The position numbers and the translations under genes were made by a program. From contig CAKVLH010000004.1 in NCBI GenBank assembly GCA_934757245.1, positions 62,001-126,000 on the forward strand: DNA of 64,000 nt, in the 5' to 3' direction. Shown piece by piece: positions 1 to 8,206 of the stretch. Numbering within the stretch: the first letter of the stretch is position 1; each line of letters begins with the position of its first letter. The notes below the pieces were generated by a model that was not told where the DNA came from, did no database searches, and was given only the letters and a program-made list of their open reading frames with translations. The stretch is from an uncultured Candidatus Melainabacteria bacterium (GTDB taxonomy: Bacteria; Cyanobacteriota; Vampirovibrionia; Gastranaerophilales; Gastranaerophilaceae).

Positions 1-1
1 C

Positions 2-481
2 AATCCTTATTTATCAATAGCAATATTTACAGTTTTGAGAGAAAAAAATATATCGAATGTTAAAAATCTTAAAAAGATAGAAACAGAGGCTTTGAAATTA
101 GATGATAAGCAAAATAACATTCTAGGTATATTATATCATTGCACTTTTATTGACAAATTATATAAAAAAGACCCAAATGCTATAGGTATAGGATACTATT
201 TAGACTCAAAACAATTAGAAATTAAAGTATTAGAAAGTCTTATAGAAAATTATGACAACTTTTCTAAAAAGTTAAAATTAAATTCTAAAGAGCAATACAT
301 TGAAAATTTAATATTTGTAAAAGCAAATACAGCACATCTATTGCGTAATAAAAATCCAGAATATTCGAAAAAAGCAATAAATGATGCAAAAAGACTACTC
401 AAACGATTACCTTCAGAGTATCTGGAACAACATACAGAATTAAATGCACCAATTAATTTTATAGAACATTTCTTCGAGTAA
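2..481 (+). CDS. Hypothetical protein, 5' end cut by window edge
   Basis: The reading frame is open to the left edge of the window, so the TTG at 35 is probably internal and the gene starts outside. About 160 residues are visible: charged, lysine-rich and predicted helical, without signal peptide, membrane segment or a motif I recognise. The C-terminal half (AKANT..SKKAINDAKRLLKRL) has the feel of a TPR-like helical hairpin and is loosely reminiscent of the protein at 58454-59155, but that is an impression only. No terminator follows; the next gene converges from the other strand. Confidence 0.6.
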   Translation, partial: NPYLSIAIFTVLREKNISNVKNLKKIETEALKLDDKQNNILGILYHCTFIDKLYKKDPNAIGIGYYLDSKQLEIKVLESLIENYDNFSKKLKLNSKEQYIENLIFVKANTAHLLRNKNPEYSKKAINDAKRLLKRLPSEYLEQHTELNAPINFIEHFFE

Positions 482-525
482 AATTTTGAAAAAGTTAATC
501 GCATTAGTTTTAGATGTATATTTGT

Positions 526-1308
526 TTAGAAAAATATATCTTCTTCTTTGACTTTTTTAGGTCGGTTAAAATAATCCATAATCATGCTTGAAGCTCCAAC
601 TGCGAGTCCAGCAACTACGGCATGACCAGCGTAAGTTAGTAGAGCTTTTGCATAAAGTTTTTTCATGTTTTTTATCAATGGCTCAGCAAGTCCTGTTTTT
701 CTAGCTAGTTTAACTCCTTTATAGCTTGCCATTCCTTCTTCTAAAACAGTTGGTAACATACTTAGAAATGCAATTTTACCGCAATTGTCTTTGATAAAAT
801 CCATTTTATTTCGGGGTGCTTCTTTTGGTTTTGTGCGTTGAGAAAATGCTACGTATTCCATCAAAACAGCTATCATACGCCCAGGCCAACGCATTTTGCT
901 TAATAATTTGCCAGTAACACCTTTTAGGTCATTTAGAGCATGACCTACTTCATGAAATCCTGCAATAGAGATTTTATCAGTATTTATTAGAATCTTTTTA
1001 TTCCCAGTATTATAACAAGCGTTTTGTCCGAAAAATTCAGGAGAACGGTCGTGTAAAAATTGTGCAGGTGTTATATGGACTCCTTTTTTGTCTAATCCGG
1101 AGATTTTTATAGATTTTTCAAATGCGCCCTTGTATAAATCATTATTATAATATTCTTTTACCAGTTGCGTAGAAAATGGTTTTGAAAATGCAGGTAAAGT
1201 TCCTAAAATTGCAGTTGATACAGCACTAGCAATTACAAACCCTTTTGCAGAATCATTTGAGGTTCTTGGTATATATTGATTTCCATCATAATAATAAGAA
1301 TTTACCAT
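526..1308 (-). CDS. Putative membrane-anchored zincin-like protein (HEVGH), lineage-specific
   Basis: 260 residues. A hydrophobic segment lies at about 23-41 and another near the C-terminus at about 212-232. Between them is GFHEVGHAL with the HExxH zinc signature (H119, E120, H123), followed about 67 residues later by LEEGMAS, whose glutamates could provide the third zinc ligand as in gluzincins. This suggests a metallopeptidase domain tethered to the membrane, but I do not recognise the family and activity is inference. It has a promoter-like element of the shared GGCAATTTT/TTTATATAT type (1333-1365) 25 bases upstream of the ATG. Confidence 0.6.
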   Translation of the reverse strand: MVNSYYYDGNQYIPRTSNDSAKGFVIASAVSTAILGTLPAFSKPFSTQLVKEYYNNDLYKGAFEKSIKISGLDKKGVHITPAQFLHDRSPEFFGQNACYNTGNKKILINTDKISIAGFHEVGHALNDLKGVTGKLLSKMRWPGRMIAVLMEYVAFSQRTKPKEAPRNKMDFIKDNCGKIAFLSMLPTVLEEGMASYKGVKLARKTGLAEPLIKNMKKLYAKALLTYAGHAVVAGLAVGASSMIMDYFNRPKKVKEEDIFF

Positions 1309-1332
1309 TTAATTACCCACACAACTTCACAC

Positions 1333-1365
1333 TATATATAAAACAATAATAAAAGAAAAATTGCT
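1333..1365 (-). promoter_or_regulatory. Shared promoter-like motif (AGCAATTTT-N14/15-TTTATATAT)
   Basis: On the minus strand AGCAATTTT is followed by a 14-15 base spacer and TTTATATATA, 25 bases before the ATG of the HExxH gene. It matches the spacing and sequence of the elements at 18473, 22223, 26147, 30385, 50195 and 59158. Confidence 0.55.
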
Positions 1366-1399
1366 AAATTGTTACAGTTTGTTATATTATAGATTTATT

Positions 1400-4003
1400 A
1401 TGAATTGTTTTTTTAGAGATCAGCAAGAAGCTTTATATAAAGCTACAAAACCTTACCAATATGTGGGTGGAGAATTTTTATCATACAACAAAGATTTTGA
1501 CAAAGCGAAAGTTCGTTTTGCGTTTGTATTTCCTGATAAATATGAAATCGGGATTAGCAATCTTGGAGTTAGAATTATTTATGATAGAGTCAATGCGCAA
1601 GAAGGCATGATGGCCGATAGAGCCTACGCGCCCGAGCCTGATTTTAAACCCGAATTTTTATACGGCGTGGAGTCTAAGCGTGCACTCAAAGATTTTGACG
1701 GTATAGGTTTCTCTCTACAATATGAATTATCTTATCCAACTGTTTTAAAAATGATTGAAATGTCTGGAATTACGGTTAGAAATGACGAACGAAGAGATAA
1801 CGAACCAATAGTTTTAGCTGGCGGACCTTGTTGTTATAATCCGCTTCCAATGTGCGAATTTATTGACGTATTTTGTATCGGAGACGGTGAAGAAATGATG
1901 GTGGATGTTTGTGCGTCGCTTGAGCGCACAAAAGGTTTACCAAGAAAAGAAAGAATTGAAGATTTATGTAAAATAAAAGGTTGTTGGAGCGCGCAAGCTC
2001 CCCTCGCCCCTTGTGGGAGTAATGACCCCACCCCGAAATCAGAGATTTCGACCCTCCCTCAAGGAGAGGGTATGCGCCCTGTTGAAAAACGTCTTGCGCC
2101 ATTGACTCTAGAATTAGCTTCAACTTCTTATCCGATTCCGTTTTCAAGCTCAGTTCACGATAGAGCGATTGTAGAAATTCGTCGCGGTTGTGGTAGAATG
2201 TGCCGTTTTTGCCAACCCGGACATGTAACCTTACCGGTTAGAGAGCGTTCGGCAGAAGATATTATTACAATCACAAAAGAACTTATTAACAATACAGGCT
2301 ATGATGAGTATTCTTTGCTTTCACTATCTTCAAACGATTATTCCAATATCAAAGAAGTCATAAAAGAATTGGCTGTTGATTTTAATAAAAAGAAAATCTC
2401 GGTTTCACTTCCGAGTCAACGTATTGACGGATTTAATCTTGAGCTTGCGAATCTTGTTCAATCTGTCCGCAAATCCGGCATGACACTTGCACCGGAAGCG
2501 GGAAGTCAACGTTTGAGAAATGTTATTAAGAAAAATATTTCAGAAGAACAAATCATTAACGCAGCTTTAACGCTTTATGAAAATGGCTGGTCAAAGATTA
2601 AGTTCTATTTCATTTCAGGACTTCCAACAGAAACATTGGAAGATATGGATGAAATGGCGGAACTTCTTAATAAAATAAAATATCGTGCAAAATTGATTAA
2701 GCGCGAAAAAGATTTAAAACATGGTTTTGAAATTACTTGTACGCTTTCAATTTTTGTACCTAAACCATTTACACCGTTCCAATGGTGTCCGCAAATGGAT
2801 TTGGACAAAGTAACAGAGCATATTCACTATTTAAAAGAAAAAACTAAACATATTAAAGGGCTAAAAATTAATTACCACGAAAAATTTGTATCGCAAATTG
2901 AAGCTGCCTTGACTCGCGGTGATGCAAGCTTGTGTAAATATATAGAAGCTCTTTATAAAAAAGGCTGTTATTTGGACGCTTGGGGTGAATATTTTGATAA
3001 AAACGTTTGGGCTGAGACGGCTAAAGAATGCGGATTTACGCTTGAAGATTATGCAAGAAAATCTTTTGACTTAGATGAAGTTTTGCCTTGGGATTTCATT
3101 AATACAGGACTAAAAAAAGAATGGCTACAAAACGAATATAGAGAAGCGATGAAACAAGGTTGCGAATTTAATTTACAACCGACTTGCGAAAACAAATGTG
3201 TTCAATGTGGCGTTTGCACATCTTTAAAAACACATAAAGTTATGGCAAAGCCTTATAAAGCATCAGAAGAAGCTCAAAAAATTGTTTCAATTGAAGAACA
3301 TCGCGATCCTACAAGAGCGAATGTTGACCCTAATATTCCTGTTTATCGCTATCGCTTGAAAATAACGAAAAAAGGCTTGCTTAGATATTTTTCACACCTT
3401 GATTGGCAAAGCACTTTCCATAAGGTTTTAGCGCGTTCCGGCTTGAATATGGTGTTCACACTCGGCTTTAACCCTACAATGAAAGTGTCTATGGGGGTTG
3501 CACTACCTTTGTTTGCGCAATCAGAAGGCGAACTTGTGGATATCGAAATTTATGATAATCTATCTGAAAAAGAGGTTATGGATATTATTAATCCAAAACT
3601 CCCTGACGGTGCGAAGATTGTAGGGGTTAAAAGAGTTGAAAGATACACTACAGCGGTTGATATCGCAGCTCAGTGGGCGGAATATTGTATAACACCTTAT
3701 TGTAAATCTAACGAAAATTATGATTTTGAAGAATTTAAAAAGGATGTTGAAAAAGTTCTAACTTCACCTGAAATTTTAATTTCCAAGAAAAATAAAAAAG
3801 GAATTGAAAAAACTACTGATTTCAAAAAGTCAGTAGGAACTTACAGGTTTGAAGGCGGTAGCCTTTATATATTCCTAAAAACAGGACAAGGCTCTGACAT
3901 TCCGGCTTTGAGAGCAGATAGCTTAATGCAACTTGTGAATCCTAAAAGATTGTTCTATATTACAAGACTTCGTTTCTTGGACGAAAATTTAAAAGAGTTG
4001 TAA
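1400..4003 (+). CDS. Radical SAM protein fused to DUF2344 domain (TIGR03960/TIGR03936 type)
   Basis: 867 residues from the ATG at 1400 (an in-frame TTG at 1361 is also possible). The N-terminal part resembles the B12-binding-like region of this family. The radical SAM cluster ligands are C264, C268 and C271 in GCGRMCRFC. A cysteine-rich stretch near residues 595-610 and a DUF2344 domain (from about 655, RYFSHLDWQ..) complete the usual fusion. The exact reaction is not established; the family commonly sits directly upstream of RNase E/G, as here, so a role linked to RNA or ribosomes is inferred from context. Residues about 197-228 are an in-frame insertion made of repeat DNA. Confidence 0.88.
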   Translation: MNCFFRDQQEALYKATKPYQYVGGEFLSYNKDFDKAKVRFAFVFPDKYEIGISNLGVRIIYDRVNAQEGMMADRAYAPEPDFKPEFLYGVESKRALKDFDGIGFSLQYELSYPTVLKMIEMSGITVRNDERRDNEPIVLAGGPCCYNPLPMCEFIDVFCIGDGEEMMVDVCASLERTKGLPRKERIEDLCKIKGCWSAQAPLAPCGSNDPTPKSEISTLPQGEGMRPVEKRLAPLTLELASTSYPIPFSSSVHDRAIVEIRRGCGRMCRFCQPGHVTLPVRERSAEDIITITKELINNTGYDEYSLLSLSSNDYSNIKEVIKELAVDFNKKKISVSLPSQRIDGFNLELANLVQSVRKSGMTLAPEAGSQRLRNVIKKNISEEQIINAALTLYENGWSKIKFYFISGLPTETLEDMDEMAELLNKIKYRAKLIKREKDLKHGFEITCTLSIFVPKPFTPFQWCPQMDLDKVTEHIHYLKEKTKHIKGLKINYHEKFVSQIEAALTRGDASLCKYIEALYKKGCYLDAWGEYFDKNVWAETAKECGFTLEDYARKSFDLDEVLPWDFINTGLKKEWLQNEYREAMKQGCEFNLQPTCENKCVQCGVCTSLKTHKVMAKPYKASEEAQKIVSIEEHRDPTRANVDPNIPVYRYRLKITKKGLLRYFSHLDWQSTFHKVLARSGLNMVFTLGFNPTMKVSMGVALPLFAQSEGELVDIEIYDNLSEKEVMDIINPKLPDGAKIVGVKRVERYTTAVDIAAQWAEYCITPYCKSNENYDFEEFKKDVEKVLTSPEILISKKNKKGIEKTTDFKKSVGTYRFEGGSLYIFLKTGQGSDIPALRADSLMQLVNPKRLFYITRLRFLDENLKEL
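1988..2085 (+). repeat. REP-like repeat block inserted in frame in the radical SAM gene
   Basis: GC-rich compared with its surroundings. It contains a GAAATC/GATTTC inverted pair and the CCCTCCCTCAAGGAGAGGG hairpin. Related CCCTCTCC/GGAGAGGG hairpins occur between genes at 9666-9746, 11998-12016, 31849-32010 and 56321-56350. It adds about 30 residues between the N-terminal region and the radical SAM core without breaking the frame. Confidence 0.7.
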
Positions 4004-4008
4004 TAAAA

Positions 4009-4072
4009 GGTGGGAACCGCGCATGTTTTTCTCACCGAAATAATGTTAACGGTGCAAAAAATTGCACCCTAC
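4009..4072 (-). repeat. Two REP elements (degenerate GGTGGGAA class and GTAG-GGTGCAA class)
   Basis: 4009-4036 keeps the GGTGGGAACCGC arm but its other arm has drifted and lacks GTAG. 4051-4072 read on the minus strand is GTAG followed by the palindrome GGTGCAA..TTGCACC; a sister copy is at 50527-50548. Confidence 0.7.
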
Positions 4073-4130
4073 GTTTCTTGAATAAAATACGTTCAAAATC
4101 GAACATATACTTCTTTGTCAATTGTAGAAC

Positions 4131-4168
4131 GTAGGGTGGGAAAAGCGTGAGCGGTTCCCACCTTTTTT
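4131..4168 (+). terminator. GTAG-REP hairpin followed by six T, likely terminator of the radical SAM gene
   Basis: GTAG is followed by GGTGGGAA..TTCCCACC (ends 4162) and then TTTTTT. This is a full-length copy of the REP class that flanks the RAYT at 17738-18268, placed where a rho-independent terminator would be expected. Confidence 0.7.
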
Positions 4169-4183
4169 AATTTTTAAACTCTC

Positions 4184-4212
4184 TTTACAATTTTGAAAAA
4201 TTTTAGTATGAT
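4184..4212 (+). promoter_or_regulatory. Sigma-70 type promoter for RNase E/G
   Basis: TTTACA (4184-4189), 17-base spacer, TATGAT (4207-4212). It lies directly after the terminator hairpin and would give a 5' leader of about 375 nt for the ribonuclease gene. Confidence 0.65.
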
Positions 4213-4595
4213 AAGAAAGAGGTTTTATCTTCCGCTGGAAATTAATCACGAAGAAAAACAAAAAAGGTTTAAAAAAACAATAGATATAAAATCTATCAAA
4301 TACATAAACTTGAAGAAAAATATCTGTTTATATGTCTAAAGACAAGCTTTTTATCACGCTATAATAGCGGATAATTTTAAGAAACTTGTAATAAAGAGCG
4401 AGATATTAAAAAGCTTTTAAACAAAAACCTCAACGAGATGTAGAAAATGCTTAGAAATTAAGCAAAGTTAAATAGTTGAAAGGTTGAAAAGTTCATTTTA
4501 ATAAAATTTATCCTAAATATCGGATTTATCCGATTAAACAAACTTTTCCGCTTCTCAACATATCCACTTAAAAGAATTGTAAAGGATTTAAAAGA

Positions 4596-6353
4596 ATGAA
4601 AGATTCAATCGCGAACAAAATTATAATAGCTGAGCGTGATAATATCGCTGCGGTTATTGAAAAAGGAAAAGTTGCAGAATTTTATGTACATAGAGGTGAA
4701 ATTATCTTAGGTGATGTTTACCTTGCGCAAGTTGAAAACATTTTACCGTCAATCGAAGCTGCGTTTGTAAACGTAGGTTCTGACAAAATGGGCTTCTTGC
4801 ACGCACAAGACGTTATGGGTAAAGGTGCTTTGCAAGACAAACTAAAACCTAAACAAAAAATTGTTGTTCAAGTAGTTAAAGAACCTGTTGGACACAAAGG
4901 CCCTCGTGTAACAACAGAAATTTCACTTCCCGGAAGATTTTTGGTATTGATGCCAAATGAAGCAGGGATTAACGTAAGTAAAAAAATTACTTCTGCTAAA
5001 GAAAGAGCAAGATTAAAATCAATTGTAAACTTGCTAAAACCTGTTGGAGTTGGCGTTATTGTAAGAACAGAAGCTGAAGGTCAAACAGAATCTGATATTC
5101 AAGAAGATTTAGAAATTCTTTTAGAAAAATGGAATAATATAATCACTTCTGCAGAAAGTATGACACCTCCAAGTCTTTTATACAGAGACCAAGATTTGCT
5201 TTACAGGGTAATTAGAGAAGCTTGTAATGAAGAAACTCAAGAAATTGTTGTTGATACGGCGTTTGCTTTAAATAGAGTGCAAAACATTCTTCAAAACTGG
5301 CACATGAATAAAAATATCAATGTTACTTTATACAAAGGCTCTGAACCTTTGCTCGTTGCAATGGATATTCATAAAGAAATCAAAGCAGCTTTGCAAATGA
5401 AAGTTAATTTACCATCAGGCGGTTACTTGTTTATCCAAACGACGGAAGCACTTACTGTAATTGATGTTAACAGCGGTAAATTTACAAATTCTGCTACTCA
5501 AGATGAAACCATTCTTAAAACAAATATTGAAGCTGTTCACGAAATTGCCCGTCAATTAAGACTTAGAAACATCGGCGGCATGATTATCATTGACTTTATT
5601 GATATGACAAACCGAGTTGATAAGCTTGCTATGATGGAAGAACTAGAATTGGCTGTAGAAGCTGATAAAGCTAAACCTCAAGTCGGTCAACTTTCTGATT
5701 TAGGGCTTGTTGAAATGACAAGACACAGACAAGGTCAAGCAATTAGTGAAATTTTTGCAAAACGCTGTCCACACTGCCAAGGTAACGGCTATATTATGGA
5801 AGATATTAAATTTGCTTCAGCTACTTCAGAAGGCGAATACAGAGCTAAGGCTGCTAAGTTAAAACTTCCAATGGGCGGTAAAAAGAAATTTAATAACAAT
5901 AATAAATTCAACAATAAACCGCAAGAAGAAATCAAAGAAACAGTCGTTCAAGAAGAAAAACTTGAACCAATTACCGAAAATCCTTCTGTAGAGGCTCAAG
6001 TTGAAGTTCAAGAAATTAAGCAAGAAAAAGAGGTTAAAAAATCTCGCGGTAGAGGCAGACGCAAGGTCAAAGAAACAGAAGTTAAGGCTGAAAACATTGC
6101 TCAAACAGTAATCAATGAAACTTCTGAAATTGCGCCGGTTATTGCCGAAGATGCCGCTAAAAAAACGGAAGAACCTGCTGTAGAAGAAAAAACTCCAGTA
6201 GTTGAAGAAAAAGTTGCAGAAGTTACTACTGAAAAAGTAGAAGACGCTAAAACTGAAGAAACTGCGGAAGAAAAACCAAAGAGAACAAGAAGACCTAACA
6301 GGAATTCTCAAAAGAGAACAAGAAAGACGACAAAAAAGAATGTTGAAGAATAA
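4596..6353 (+). CDS. rne: Ribonuclease E/G
   Basis: 585 residues. Endoribonuclease that cleaves AU-rich single-stranded RNA in mRNA decay and rRNA/tRNA processing. It has an N-terminal S1 RNA-binding domain, then the catalytic domain with metal-binding aspartates D290 (VIDVNSG) and D333 (IIIDF), spaced 43 residues as in Escherichia coli RNase E, and the zinc-link cysteines C391 and C394 (RCPHC). After about residue 420 the tail is disordered: acidic repeats between arginine/lysine clusters, as in cyanobacterial RNase E tails that bind partners or RNA. RBS AAGGAT lies upstream of the ATG. The long leader could allow feedback control by its own product, known for other rne genes; this is inference here. 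Confidence 0.93.
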   Translation: MKDSIANKIIIAERDNIAAVIEKGKVAEFYVHRGEIILGDVYLAQVENILPSIEAAFVNVGSDKMGFLHAQDVMGKGALQDKLKPKQKIVVQVVKEPVGHKGPRVTTEISLPGRFLVLMPNEAGINVSKKITSAKERARLKSIVNLLKPVGVGVIVRTEAEGQTESDIQEDLEILLEKWNNIITSAESMTPPSLLYRDQDLLYRVIREACNEETQEIVVDTAFALNRVQNILQNWHMNKNINVTLYKGSEPLLVAMDIHKEIKAALQMKVNLPSGGYLFIQTTEALTVIDVNSGKFTNSATQDETILKTNIEAVHEIARQLRLRNIGGMIIIDFIDMTNRVDKLAMMEELELAVEADKAKPQVGQLSDLGLVEMTRHRQGQAISEIFAKRCPHCQGNGYIMEDIKFASATSEGEYRAKAAKLKLPMGGKKKFNNNNKFNNKPQEEIKETVVQEEKLEPITENPSVEAQVEVQEIKQEKEVKKSRGRGRRKVKETEVKAENIAQTVINETSEIAPVIAEDAAKKTEEPAVEEKTPVVEEKVAEVTTEKVEDAKTEETAEEKPKRTRRPNRNSQKRTRKTTKKNVEE

Positions 6354-6801
6354 AATTCTTACAGTTGTTATAGCTTTGGTGCTAGTTGCGCCAACAATAT
6401 CTGTACATAAGTCAATAGATAAGGTGGGAACGCTTATGCTTCTCCCACCCTACTCTGTTGCATTCGCAGAAGGTATAGAACAAGTAGCGGAAAATACGGA
6501 AAATGTAGGGTGGGAAGAGCGTAAGCGTTCCCACCAAATACAGCAGGAAGAACAAGATGCTTCTACAATTCCATACAAACAACCTGTTAGCAAGAAAAAA
6601 ATGGCAAAGAAGTTTTTGATGGCAATGGGTGGCGTTGCTGTTTCTTCAATTTTGTTGTTTGTATTTTTGACGATTTATAACAAGATTAGAGCTAGTATTC
6701 TAGCTCCAAAAAACGACCAACAAAATGGAGAAACGTCATTAGTAACTCCTGAAACCTTAACAGATGCGGTTAAAACATTTTTAGATAAAACTAAATATTA
6801 A
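6340..6801 (+). CDS. Small membrane protein with two REP insertions, unknown function
   Basis: 153 residues, overlapping the end of rne by 14 bases, so probably co-translated. The N-terminus is a hydrophobic signal segment ending near AFAEG; a second membrane helix (about 94-111) follows the basic stretch KKKMAKK. Two inverted REP copies (6423-6453 and 6505-6535) lie inside the coding region and stay in frame, adding residues to the signal region and to the following linker. No family is recognised; linkage to rne suggests it could anchor or tune that enzyme, but this is only context. Confidence 0.65.
   Translation: MLKNKILTVVIALVLVAPTISVHKSIDKVGTLMLLPPYSVAFAEGIEQVAENTENVGWEERKRSHQIQQEEQDASTIPYKQPVSKKKMAKKFLMAMGGVAVSSILLFVFLTIYNKIRASILAPKNDQQNGETSLVTPETLTDAVKTFLDKTKY
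6423..6453 (-). repeat. GTAG-REP inside a coding region (minus orientation)
   Basis: Minus-strand reading: GTAG, then GGTGGGAGAAGC..GCGTTCCCACC. Same class as the copies flanking the RAYT. It interrupts the signal-peptide-like N-terminus of the 6340-6801 protein. Confidence 0.8.
6505..6535 (+). repeat. GTAG-REP inside a coding region (plus orientation)
   Basis: GTAG followed by GGTGGGAAGAGCG..GCGTTCCCACC, inverted relative to the copy 52 bases upstream. Both lie in the same open reading frame. Confidence 0.8.
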
Positions 6802-6856
6802 AAATTTATCAACCTGTCTAATTGATTTGTACAACCGAATTTTCAATAATCCTTGT

Positions 6857-8206
6857 ATGAAAATTGTTATAATCGGTGGTGTTGCAGCGGGCGCAAAAGT
6901 TGCTGCAAAGTCAAAAAGAATGCTTCCCGATGCGGAAGTTCATATTTATACACAGGATACGCACGTATCATACTCTTCCTGCGGACTTCCCTACTATATT
7001 GCAGGAGATTTTGCGGATTGGCAAAAACTTATAGTAAGAACGAAAGAAGAATTTGAAAAAAGCGGAATCGAAATTCACCTTCAAAATCGTGTAACTAAAA
7101 TTTTGCCAATGGATAAAAAAATTTTAGTAAAAGATTTAGTTGAAAATTCTTGCAATTTTATTGAATATGACAAACTAATAATTGCAACCGGAGCTTCACC
7201 ATTTATACCAAATATAAAAAATAATAATTTAAAAAATATTTATACAGTAAGAACTCTTGAAGACGGAATAAACATCCGCAAAAAAATGGAAACTTCGAAA
7301 AATATTACAATCATTGGCGGCGGTTATATCGCAGTTGAGATGATTGAAGCATTTGTAAAAAACGGTAAAAATGTTACTTTAATAGAACATTTTCCTTTTA
7401 TAATGTCTGTTTTTGATGAAGATATTTCGTCGCTCATTCAAAGTTATATTCTTGAAAATTCAGATAATCTTGTCAAAATTATAAACGAAGATACGGTTAC
7501 AGAATTTGTTGGAGAAGAAGAAGTTAGTGGAGTCTTAACGGCAAACGGATATGGATTTGAAACTGACATGGTAATTATCTCAGCCGGGGTTCGTCCTAAC
7601 GTTAATGTTGCGCAAGAAGCAGGAATTGAACTTGGAATTACCGGTGCAATAAAGGTCAATAGTAGAATGCGTACAAATTTGCAAGATATATACGCTTGTG
7701 GAGATTGCGTAGAAAAAATAAATATGGTTTCTAATGCTCCTGTTTGGCTTCCACAAGGTTCTACAGCTAATAAAGAAGGGCGCGTAGCAGCTATTAATGC
7801 TTGTGGAGATGTTGAAGATTTTGAAGGGATTCTCGGTTCTGCAGTTTTAAGATATCGTGCGCTTAATATTTCTATGACCGGATTGACAGAAAAAACGGCA
7901 CAAAAACTTGGCTATGATACTGTATCTGTTGTGATTACAAAACGCGATAAAGCGGGTTACATGCCGGAAGTTCAGAATGTTACATTAAAACTTGTTGCAG
8001 ATAGACGCTCACATAAAGTTTTGGGAGCACAAGCAATCGGACGCGGTGATTCGGATAAACGAGTTAATACTGTTTCAGTAGGACTTCTTAGCGGAATGCA
8101 CGTAGAGGATCTGCTTGATGTTGATTTAACCTATGCTCCACCGTTTTCAACAAGTATTGATATTTTGATATCCGCAGCGCGAATTCTGAAATCCAAGCTC
8201 AACTAA
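6857..8206 (+). CDS. CoA-disulfide reductase / NADH oxidase family flavoprotein
   Basis: 449 residues from the ATG at 6857. The FAD-binding dinucleotide fold starts at once (KIVIIGGVAAGAKVA), an NAD(P)H-binding fold follows (ITIIGGGYIAVEM), then the second FAD motif (IYACGDC). The single redox cysteine is C42 in SYSSCGLPYY, the arrangement of CoA-disulfide reductases and NADH oxidases, which reduce CoA disulfide, persulfide or oxygen in the cytoplasm. Which substrate applies here cannot be told from sequence. The upstream in-frame TTG is less likely. It ends overlapping the convergent bioA by four bases. Confidence 0.87.
   Translation: MKIVIIGGVAAGAKVAAKSKRMLPDAEVHIYTQDTHVSYSSCGLPYYIAGDFADWQKLIVRTKEEFEKSGIEIHLQNRVTKILPMDKKILVKDLVENSCNFIEYDKLIIATGASPFIPNIKNNNLKNIYTVRTLEDGINIRKKMETSKNITIIGGGYIAVEMIEAFVKNGKNVTLIEHFPFIMSVFDEDISSLIQSYILENSDNLVKIINEDTVTEFVGEEEVSGVLTANGYGFETDMVIISAGVRPNVNVAQEAGIELGITGAIKVNSRMRTNLQDIYACGDCVEKINMVSNAPVWLPQGSTANKEGRVAAINACGDVEDFEGILGSAVLRYRALNISMTGLTEKTAQKLGYDTVSVVITKRDKAGYMPEVQNVTLKLVADRRSHKVLGAQAIGRGDSDKRVNTVSVGLLSGMHVEDLLDVDLTYAPPFSTSIDILISAARILKSKLN

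Larger units (their letters stand above)
4004..4595. other. Intergenic region: REPs, terminator and long rne leader
   Basis: This 592-base gap has no credible gene. It holds a degenerate GGTGGGAA-class hairpin (4009-4036), a GGTGCAA-class REP (4051-4072), a complete GTAG-REP acting as terminator (4131-4168), a near-consensus promoter (4184-4212) and then about 375 bases of AU-rich leader before the RNase E/G start. A second TATAAT lies at 4360-4365 without a convincing -35 box. Confidence 0.7.

Noticed and set aside
5859..6311. 150-residue antisense ORF inside rne
   Set aside because: Its phenylalanine-rich sequence is the complement of the lysine/glutamate-rich RNase tail; no start signals.
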